Source: Perognathus longimembris pacificus (taxonomy: Eukaryota; Chordata; Mammalia; Rodentia; Heteromyidae). Taken from it: 64,000 nt of DNA. Positions 61,601 through 64,000 of the stretch are shown here, piece after piece. A program made the translations under genes and the position numbers. The DNA lies in NCBI RefSeq assembly GCF_023159225.1, contig NC_063168.1:52431398-52495397 (forward strand), read 5' to 3'. The notes below the pieces were generated by a model that had not been told where the DNA came from, did no database searches, and saw only the letters and a program-made list of their open reading frames with translations. The stretch's first letter is position 1. Each line of letters begins with the position of its first letter.

Positions 61601-63582
61601 TCTACTGTGGACTAAAACTCGAAAGGAATAATGCACACCAACCAGGGCTTGGCTGGGGACCACCCATGGCTAGCCTTCTGGAACCCAAGGGCTATTAGAC
61701 TTTTGTGTGAGTTTTGATTATCCAGTTCTTACAAGGGACTGTTTCAGACTTAGAATTTGGCATGTTTTTCGAGGTTCAGTTGAAATCTGATTAATTTCTG
61801 GTTTATTTTTCTGCTTAATGCTGGCTTCTAAAACCAGTTGAAAGTTACATTAAAAGGTAATTTGGAGGGGCTGGGGATATGGCCTTGTGGCAAGAGAGCT
61901 TGCCTCGTATACATGAGGCCCTGAGTTCGATTCCCCAGCACCACATATACAGAAAATGGCCAGAAGTGGTGCTGTGGCTCAAGTGGCAGAGTGCTAGCCT
62001 TGAGCAAAAAAAAGCCAGGGACAGTGCTCAGGCCCTGAGTCCAAGGCCCAGGACTGGCAAAAACAACAACAACAACAAAAAAAAAAGGTAATTTGGGCTG
62101 GGAACTGGTAGCTCACATCTGAAATCCTAGCCACTCAGGAGGCTGAGATCTGAGGATCATGGTTCAAACCCAGACCATGCAGTAAAGTCTATGAGAATCT
62201 TATCTCCTATTAACTAGCAGAAAGCCAGAAGTGGATCTGTGGCCCTGAGTTCAAGCACCAGGACTGTCAACAAAAAGAAAAAGTGGTGATTTGGATATAG
62301 ATCTGCTGGTTTTGATGTGCTGCGATAGCTATGAAAGGTGTTACTCTTGGAGGAAGCTGATGAGCATAAGGAATTGCATTGTGTTGTATTGTGTCACAGC
62401 TTTCTATGTATCTGAAATTATTTCAAAATAAAAAAATTTTATAAGAAAAAATGGGGGAAACTCACATGAAGACTTACAATAACAAAAACTCTGAATATGG
62501 TATAAGAAATTTTACATTTAAAAAAAAGGAAATTTTATGTTGATAAACAAAATGCTTTTGAAGATAAACCAAAAAAGAAAAGGTGGAAGACCTAACTATA
62601 AACAAGATCTAAAATGTAGATCTTGTTTTTCTAAATTAGAAAAGAAAGGCAAAAGAGAGGACTAAACATATAGTGCATGCATACAAGCCATGCTCATTGT
62701 TACTAGTATGAAGAAAACAAAGTAAGAGCCAGGCGCTGGTGACTCATACCTGTAATCCTAGCTACTCAGGAGGCTGAGATCTAGAGTACTGTGGTTCAGA
62801 GCCAGCCTGAGCAGAAAAGTCCTTGAGACTCATCTCTAATTAAAAGCCAGCCTGTTGATGTAACTCGTGATAGAGCACGCAAGACAACCAAGTAAATGTG
62901 AGGCCCTGAGTTTAAGCCCTGATTCTAGCAATAAAAAATACACAAATAATCAGTGTACAAAAAAGGGCTGGAAGTGTGGCTTACCAGTCAAGTATCTGCC
63001 TAGCAAATGCCAGGCCCTGAGTTCAAAGCCCTGTACCACAAAATAAAGACGTGTTTACCTATTCTCAAAAGGAACTAAGTCAAAGGTGGAAGCAAAACAC
63101 TAGGCATGATGGCACAAGCCTGTAACTCCAGCATTTTAGGAGGCTAGGGCAGGGGGTTTAGAGTTTAAGGCTAGCCTGGACTATACAAAAAGATGAAGGC
63201 TATATATAGCAAGACTCTGAGAAGAAAAAAAGTCGGAGAGTGAAACAACAAAATTATTCAAACGGCTGGGAATATGGCCTAGTGGTAAAAATGCTCACCT
63301 CATATACATGAAGCCCTGAGTTCTATTCCTCAGCACCACATATATAGGAAAAAGCTGGAAGTGGCGCTGTGGCTCAAGTGGTAGAGTGCTAGCCTTGAGC
63401 AAAAAGAAGCCAGGGACAGTACCTATTCAAATGATAATCAATTGTGCCAAGAGATGAGTCTTGAAATGGAGTGTGAGAATTGGGGATTTAGCTCAGTGGA
63501 AGAGCCTTACAGTGCAAGACCCTGATTTGGTCCTCAGCTCTCGGGGAAAAAACTAAACTAAAATGGGCTATATATATATACA

Positions 63583-63641
<59 letters not shown>

Positions 63642-63804
63642 CTTTTTCTTACAAATATCTTTTATCCAGGTGAAGACCCCAGAAGGAAAATTTCAGAAGA
63701 CCAGTACTGGAGCTGTCAGAATGCAGCCCAAATCAGCTGAATTGAAATTCGTCACAAAGAATGATGGCTACGTCCACATTCACCCTTCCTCAGTGAACTA
63801 TCAG
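21127..63804 (+). CDS. DHX57: DHX57, putative ATP-dependent RNA helicase (3'-partial, coding exons 2-22)
   Basis: Twenty-one exons with GT-AG junctions join in phase to 1273 codons without a stop, colinear with the ~1386-residue mammalian DHX57. Order of parts by residue: Lys/Arg/Gly-rich tail with poly-Gly (1-50); UBA domain (~182-222); RWD domain (~245-430) carrying a CCCH zinc finger (C305, C313, C319, H323); RecA1 with motif I GMTGCGKTTQ (567-576), TQPRR, DEVH (669-672) and SAT (701-703); RecA2 with LVFLPG (852-857), [11 protein letters not shown] (913-923) and QRKGRAGR (961-968); winged-helix/ratchet region; start of the OB-fold region. The family unwinds RNA using ATP; substrates of DHX57 itself are poorly defined. 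The start ATG at 21127 lies six bases into exon 2. The last ~113 residues are beyond the window. No lesion was seen. Confidence 0.97.
21648..21868 (+). repeat. Family B SINE
   Basis: Sense; gctggacaccagtggctcac start and A-tail. Confidence 0.88.
22695..23212. repeat. Ancient mammalian L2-like repeat
   Basis: cacatatttaccaag, aagtgctatgaagaaaa, gatggaaagccactggagga are hallmark words of an old mammalian-wide interspersed repeat of L2 type. Class is by recollection of its text. Confidence 0.55.
23247..23345 (+). repeat. ID-like monomer with gaaa-rich tail
   Basis: Sense tRNA-like half directly followed by agaaagaaaaagg. Confidence 0.88.
23358..23953 (+). repeat. Two family A SINEs
   Basis: Full copy 23358-23568; 5'-truncated copy 23780-23953 starting at catgaagccctgggttcg. 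A B1 remnant lies between (23680-23775). Confidence 0.88.
24195..24440 (-). repeat. Family B SINE
   Basis: Antisense, with both halves recognisable. Confidence 0.85.
24696..24854 (+). CDS. DHX57: DHX57 exon 3
   Basis: Acceptor cccttccag, donor TCTGA|gtaaat. It encodes the Ser-rich linker and a basic/charged segment (RPKWKPKAK ... [19 protein letters not shown]). The 159 bp keep phase with both neighbours. Confidence 0.95.
24855..26155 (+). other. DHX57 intron 3
   Basis: 24860-25430 is unique AT-rich sequence with no recognised feature; old ID fragments at 25433-25525 and 25758-25829. Confidence 0.8.
25830..26027 (+). repeat. Family A SINE near exon 4
   Basis: Sense; ends about 130 bp before the tandem acceptor. 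Confidence 0.9.
26156..26344 (+). CDS. DHX57: DHX57 exon 4 (tandem acceptor)
   Basis: The acceptor is tandem: gctag|TAG|AG. The first site keeps the same length as human ([12 protein letters not shown]); the second, at 26159, would drop one residue. It encodes an acidic segment ([10 protein letters not shown]) leading to the UBA start, and ends CTTTCCAG|gtgatt. Confidence 0.93.
26596..27434 (+). CDS. DHX57: DHX57 exon 5 (UBA, RWD and CCCH zinc finger)
   Basis: The largest exon, 839 bp. It carries most of the UBA domain ([19 protein letters not shown]) and the first part of RWD ([14 protein letters not shown]). The CCCH finger [19 protein letters not shown] has spacing C-x7-C-x5-C-x3-H. The RWD domain then resumes ([20 protein letters not shown]). 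The zinc finger therefore sits inside the RWD domain. Donor GAAG|gtatgt. Confidence 0.97.
27842..28049 (-). repeat. Family A SINE
   Basis: Antisense; duplication ctagggttttattctt at 27830 and 28048. Confidence 0.93.
28115..28612 (-). repeat. Two family B SINEs
   Basis: Antisense copies at 28115-28340 and 28378-28612. Confidence 0.85.
28960..29145. repeat. Ancient L1-like remnant
   Basis: ttttaaagtgtataattcag and agttgtgtaatcatgactac are words of a well-known old mammalian L1-class repeat; family not determined. It is interrupted by the SINE at 29150. Confidence 0.5.
29150..29343 (-). repeat. Family A SINE
   Basis: Antisense. Confidence 0.92.
29440..30048 (-). repeat. Family B SINE split by two family A SINEs
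   Basis: Antisense family B in three pieces; family A copies at 29488-29643 (truncated) and 29701-29911. The latter is flanked by ccatttccagctttttt. Confidence 0.82.
30292..30470 (+). CDS. DHX57: DHX57 exon 6
   Basis: Acceptor cccttcaag, donor AAACAG|gtactc. An acidic linker ([15 protein letters not shown]) is followed by the conserved [16 protein letters not shown] pre-helicase segment. Confidence 0.95.
31072..31480 (-). mobile_element. Ancient L1 3' region with internal duplication
   Basis: Words such as cataacctcaaacttatcatttc and tttgtgttgggaatattcaaa are those of old mammalian L1 3' sequence read antisense. An ~85-bp segment is present twice (31227-31308, 31311-31398). Confidence 0.65.
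31562..32022. repeat. Family A SINE (+) then family B SINE (-)
   Basis: 31562-31782 sense with an aaagaaagaaag tail; 31835-32022 antisense. Confidence 0.87.
32461..32582 (+). CDS. DHX57: DHX57 exon 7 (start of RecA1, half of P-loop)
   Basis: Acceptor attttattag, donor ACGGG|gtgaga. It encodes the Q-motif-like [12 protein letters not shown] segment and VVISGMTG. The Walker A loop is cut by the intron inside a Gly codon. Confidence 0.96.
32583..34167 (+). other. DHX57 intron 7
   Basis: Unique ends with a three-SINE cluster in the middle; 33720-34167 shows nothing recognisable. Confidence 0.8.
32982..33640 (+). repeat. Cluster of three family A SINEs in one target
   Basis: Sense copies at 32982-33186, 33201-33440 and 33441-33640. 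The word gtacacaattag (or its remnant) occurs before the first, between the first and second, and after the third (gtacacaattaa). A short ID fragment follows to 33720. Confidence 0.92.
34168..34363 (+). CDS. DHX57: DHX57 exon 8 (rest of motif I, motif Ia)
   Basis: Acceptor catacag; completes [11 protein letters not shown]. Contains [19 protein letters not shown] (motif Ia) and VGYQIRLES (motif Ib). Donor AAG|gtcagt. Confidence 0.97.
34478..34960 (-). repeat. Family B SINE split by a sense family A SINE
   Basis: Antisense family B; family A copy at 34633-34832 (+). The word aagtctcatgga is duplicated at the edges, and a C-run precedes the tail. Confidence 0.87.
35246..35442 (+). repeat. Family A SINE
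   Basis: Sense; duplication (a)tcttttatt near 35236 and 35458. Confidence 0.92.
35745..35951 (-). repeat. Family A SINE near exon 9
   Basis: Antisense; ends 65 bp before the exon 9 acceptor. Duplication gcttactggtttct / gcttactagtttct. Confidence 0.93.
36017..36141 (+). CDS. DHX57: DHX57 exon 9 (motif II, DEVH)
   Basis: Acceptor tatataag, donor AAAG|gtaatt. It encodes [16 protein letters not shown] and [13 protein letters not shown]. The catalytic box is DEVH rather than DEAH, as in human DHX57. A tiny polypyrimidine tract (tcctttttatatataag) precedes the acceptor. Confidence 0.96.
36505..36990. repeat. Ancient L2-like repeat
   Basis: tattcattcatgtatttattgagcctgtattaaatgcc is the classic start, followed by diverged text. 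Related pieces lie at 38090-38195 and 39350-39640, and an opposite-strand piece at 48210-48495. Confidence 0.6.
37278..38000 (+). repeat. Family A SINE; family B SINE split by another family A
   Basis: 37278-37490 family A; 37525-38000 family B with a family A copy at 37718-37925 inside it. Confidence 0.87.
38205..38540 (+). repeat. Family B SINE, GGGA tract and ID fragment
   Basis: Family B 38205-38425; (GGGA)n 38430-38490; tRNA-like fragment 38495-38575. Confidence 0.82.
38829..38895 (+). repeat. (CT)n microsatellite
   Basis: About 66 bp of uninterrupted CT after a short CA run. Confidence 0.97.
38918..39224 (-). repeat. Family A SINE and ID monomer
   Basis: Antisense copies at 38918-39116 and 39122-39224; the first directly follows the CT repeat. 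Confidence 0.9.
39350..39910. repeat. L2-like piece and ancient L1 piece
   Basis: 39350-39640 carries aagtcattgaaaacttttgagtgg-type L2 text; 39690-39910 carries old antisense L1 3' words (ccatttcccaattgactagcatttaggtagc). Confidence 0.5.
40030..40219 (-). repeat. Family A SINE
   Basis: Antisense, diverged. Confidence 0.87.
40311..40368 (+). repeat. 19-bp direct repeat just before exon 10
   Basis: aaaagttaataatttttat at 40311-40329 and 40350-40368, separated by 20 T-rich bases. Confidence 0.9.
40415..40548 (+). CDS. DHX57: DHX57 exon 10 (motif III)
   Basis: Acceptor atttcctttag, donor CCAG|gtgaga. It encodes [19 protein letters not shown] with the SAT motif. Confidence 0.96.
40655..40845 (-). 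repeat. Family A SINE in intron 10
   Basis: Antisense; duplication (a/t)aaatcaataggttc / caattaataggttc. The rest of intron 10 (40549-41206) is unique. Confidence 0.9.
41207..41261 (+). CDS. DHX57: DHX57 exon 11
   Basis: A short 55-bp exon: [18 protein letters not shown], linking RecA1 to RecA2. Acceptor atttgtag, donor ACAAG|gtaagg. Confidence 0.95.
41262..42264 (+). other. DHX57 intron 11 with ID fragments and a family B SINE
   Basis: Old tRNA-like fragments at 41295-41385 and 41425-41510; sense family B at 41705-41945. 41950-42264 is unique. Confidence 0.75.
42265..42470 (+). CDS. DHX57: DHX57 exon 12
   Basis: Acceptor cttcctcag, donor AAAG|gtattg. A charged insertion between the RecA lobes ([20 protein letters not shown]), strongly conserved with human. 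Confidence 0.96.
43352..43710 (+). repeat. Family B SINE followed by an L1 3' end
   Basis: Sense family B 43352-43600; 43630-43710 matches the L1 3'-UTR end (ggaattgtaacccctttgta). Confidence 0.75.
43722..44172 (-). repeat. Two family A SINEs
   Basis: Antisense copies 43722-43923 and 43970-44172; aagtcaaatctttt is duplicated around the second. Confidence 0.9.
44688..44889 (-). repeat. Family A SINE
   Basis: Antisense; gattacagtctttta / gattgcagtctttta duplication. Confidence 0.9.
45232..45436 (+). repeat. Family A SINE
   Basis: Sense with a deletion in the 3' module; gaaggaagac(a) duplicated at the edges. Confidence 0.88.
45540..46430 (+). repeat. B1-type SINE cluster, ID elements and TA/TG alternating repeat
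   Basis: Multiple B1-like units 45540-45890; 3'-module fragment 45900-45990; ATGTATATGT-type alternating repeat 46068-46172; ID 46190-46270; B1 fragment 46285-46360. Confidence 0.65.
46569..46604 (+). repeat. (TG)n microsatellite
   Basis: About 36 bp of TG. Confidence 0.95.
46838..47010 (+). repeat. GGA/GGGA purine tract
   Basis: About 170 bp of nearly pure purine (gaggaggagaggaagaggag..., gggaggggga...), ending 140 bp before exon 13. Confidence 0.93.
47150..47266 (+). CDS. DHX57: DHX57 exon 13
   Basis: Acceptor tttctttcag, donor CCAG|gtaagt (near-consensus). Encodes [20 protein letters not shown] and the approach to RecA2. Confidence 0.96.
47335..47545 (-). repeat. Family A SINE
   Basis: Antisense with a ttgttgttgtt tail. 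Confidence 0.9.
47749..48062 (+). repeat. ID fragment, family A SINE and CA-rich tail
   Basis: Old ID 47749-47812; full sense family A 47821-48024; acacacacgcacac to 48065. Confidence 0.88.
48210..48708 (+). repeat. L2-like sense remnant, then family B SINE
   Basis: 48210-48495 ends with tagattgcaaactccttatgaagag, the L2-type word; 48502-48708 is family B followed by ataataataata. Confidence 0.6.
48918..49405 (-). repeat. Two family A SINEs
   Basis: Antisense copies 48918-49117 (duplication ctagatttgatcattct) and 49218-49405 (duplication gaact(a/g)ggaat). Confidence 0.92.
49670..49855 (+). repeat. MIR element
   Basis: gatctgggacctgacaaact ... tgcgacctgggcacattatg ... ggatcaaatgagga: the canonical MIR order. 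Confidence 0.7.
50030..50400 (-). repeat. Family B SINEs (fragment and full)
   Basis: Antisense fragment 50030-50115 and full copy 50160-50400. Confidence 0.8.
50488..50679 (-). repeat. Family A SINE
   Basis: Antisense; cagtcaccctttctgt duplicated on both sides. Confidence 0.93.
50755..51505. repeat. ID (+), family B (+), family A (-) and B1 (-)
   Basis: 50755-50830 ID with gagagaga tail; 50845-51072 family B; 51150-51358 family A antisense; 51360-51505 B1 antisense. Confidence 0.82.
51724..51820 (+). CDS. DHX57: DHX57 exon 14 (motif IV)
   Basis: Acceptor tctgtacctag, donor AACCG|gtaagc. Encodes [20 protein letters not shown]. The 97 bp preserve frame. Confidence 0.96.
51821..52771 (+). 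other. DHX57 intron 14
   Basis: One antisense family A SINE at 52137-52331. The rest is unique sequence. Confidence 0.8.
52772..52945 (+). CDS. DHX57: DHX57 exon 15 (motif V)
   Basis: Acceptor atttcctttcag, donor AAGAG|gtattg. Encodes [19 protein letters not shown] and [20 protein letters not shown]. Confidence 0.96.
52946..54204 (+). other. DHX57 intron 15
   Basis: Antisense family A 53060-53234, antisense family B 53258-53490, sense family B 53682-53908 and 54005-54172. The last ends 30 bp before the exon 16 acceptor. Confidence 0.82.
54205..54405 (+). CDS. DHX57: DHX57 exon 16 (motif VI; weak donor)
   Basis: Acceptor ttctttcatag. Encodes [20 protein letters not shown] with the arginine-finger motif VI. 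The donor is CTAAG|gttaca, poor after the GT, and a SINE starts about 15 bases downstream. Confidence 0.95.
54406..55828 (+). other. DHX57 intron 16
   Basis: Antisense family A 54420-54619 and 54661-54869; sense family B 54943-55100; antisense family B fragments 55100-55440 split by an antisense family A 55137-55342 (duplication ctgtcctgtagcttttt); B1 55540-55655. Confidence 0.85.
55829..56105 (+). CDS. DHX57: DHX57 exon 17 (winged helix/ratchet)
   Basis: Acceptor ctttttttag, donor CCTTTT|gtaagt. It encodes [20 protein letters not shown], the [20 protein letters not shown] segment typical of the HA2 region, and [16 protein letters not shown]. Confidence 0.97.
56106..57979 (+). other. DHX57 intron 17
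   Basis: Unclassified old repeat near 56155-56280. Family A copies at 56372-56575 (+, ataat tail), 56690-56890 (-, duplication caattcagtagtttttt), 57047-57246 (-, duplication atttgttaagatttt) and 57320-57525 (+, duplication agagatcttggtatg). 57530-57979 unique. Confidence 0.87.
57980..58075 (+). CDS. DHX57: DHX57 exon 18
   Basis: Acceptor cctcatttag, donor ATAAG|gtaaga. [21 protein letters not shown]2 region. The next intron is only 81 bp. Confidence 0.96.
58076..58156 (+). other. DHX57 intron 18, 81 bp
   Basis: The shortest intron in the gene and the only one without a repeat; gtaaga...aaaatgtag. Confidence 0.93.
58157..58240 (+). CDS. DHX57: DHX57 exon 19
   Basis: Acceptor aaaatgtag, donor CTGCAG|gtgaat. 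[19 protein letters not shown], in phase 0 at both ends. Confidence 0.95.
58241..59203 (+). other. DHX57 intron 19
   Basis: 58241-58610 unique; sense family B 58612-58830; TG/CG alternating tract 59058-59082 followed by an antisense 3'-module fragment 59083-59175. Confidence 0.8.
59204..59338 (+). CDS. DHX57: DHX57 exon 20
   Basis: Acceptor ttcttctttcag, donor GAGGAG|gtaagg. [19 protein letters not shown] followed by a charged segment. Confidence 0.96.
59339..61193 (+). other. DHX57 intron 20
   Basis: Antisense family B 59462-59925 split by family A 59592-59794 (duplication cctttcagctgtttttg); antisense family A 60044-60225 (duplication tcataatggctttt); sense family B 60380-60612; sense family A 60897-61102. 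60615-60890 unique. Confidence 0.85.
61194..61268 (+). CDS. DHX57: DHX57 exon 21
   Basis: Acceptor tttctcttgtag, donor GTACAG|gtaaag. [17 protein letters not shown], the OB-fold lead-in common to DHX proteins. Confidence 0.95.
61269..63669 (+). other. DHX57 intron 21
   Basis: 61269-61865 unique. Sense family A 61867-62085 (duplication aaaaggtaattt), family B 62092-62278 and 62725-62935; old ID 62940-63045 and 63478-63550; B1 63095-63230; truncated family A 63264-63420. Confidence 0.83.
63586..63639 (+). repeat. (GT)27 microsatellite 30 bp before exon 22
   Basis: Uninterrupted GT, preceded by tatatatatacacac. Confidence 0.97.
63670..63804 (+). CDS. DHX57: DHX57 exon 22 (last exon in window)
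   Basis: Acceptor atcttttatccag, donor TATCAG|gtcaga. Encodes [20 protein letters not shown] and [11 protein letters not shown] of the OB-fold region. The acceptor is only 30 bases after a 54-bp GT repeat. The final exons of the gene are not in the window. Confidence 0.96.
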
Positions 63805-64000
63805 GTCAGAATGTGGAGTGCTCTTACCTTGACATATGGCCCTTATTTCAGTCAAACCTTGTCCTATCACATGCAGTATCCCACACAATCCCACTGACTT
63901 AAAGAAAGTTGAATCAGTATAAACAGAATGACAATTGGACTATTTCTAGAAAGACCATCTTAAAATTCTGCTCAAAGTAATAGAGTGCTAGCTTTGAGCA
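63805..64000 (+). other. Start of DHX57 intron 22
   Basis: Unique, ending in what looks like the beginning of a SINE 3' module (gtaatagagtgctagctttgagca). Confidence 0.6.

Overview
The window is mammalian nuclear DNA, most likely from a geomyoid or heteromyid rodent (kangaroo rat, pocket mouse or pocket gopher group). It holds most of one intron-rich gene, DHX57 (+ strand), and a piece of its head-to-head neighbour MORN2 (- strand). The rodent assignment is inferred from very abundant, young ID-like tRNA-derived SINEs of dimeric structure plus B1-like SINEs; the gene pair and its orientation match human 2p22.1. No bacterial-type operon, CRISPR array or phage is present.

Layout. 1-16.5 kb: MORN2 side. 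Two internal coding exons of MORN2 are readable on the - strand (1515-1621 and 2738-2791); its more 3' exons lie beyond the left edge, and its start-codon exon was not found. The large intervening intron holds an old L1 (3.7-12.8 kb). That L1 is split by a class II endogenous retrovirus (5237-11003) with two complete LTRs and a perfect 6-bp target duplication but no intact gag, pro, pol or env. A second, twin-primed L1 with an inverted 5' part lies at 13.7-15.3 kb. 16.4-17.2 kb: CpG-rich bidirectional promoter with a palindromic RFX X-box, an ETS site and a CCAAT box. 16.8-64 kb: DHX57, with non-coding exon 1 and coding exons 2-22. Joined in phase, the coding exons give 1273 codons without a stop. 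The human protein is about 1386 residues, so only the last ~113 residues (C-terminal end of the OB-fold region) are missing beyond the right edge.

DHX57 is a DEAH/RHA-type RNA helicase. Its N-terminus carries, in order, an Arg/Gly-rich tail, a UBA domain, and an RWD domain interrupted by a CCCH zinc finger. The helicase core follows, with motifs I (GCGKT), II (DEVH), III (SAT), V and VI (QRKGRAGR), then the helicase-associated domains. All splice junctions used are GT-AG and the reading frame is open throughout, so the gene looks functional.

The introns are packed with two SINE families. Family A is a tRNA-like ID monomer (A box and B box intact) plus a second tRNA-like 3' module, about 200 bp, ending in an A-rich tail. 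Family B has a B1-like 5' half joined to the same 3' module, about 230 bp. Many copies are nested in one another with clear target-site duplications, so their order of insertion can be read. Older remnants (MIR, L2-like, ancient L1) and microsatellites fill the rest. SINE boundaries below are read by eye and accurate to about 10 bases; exon boundaries are to the base.
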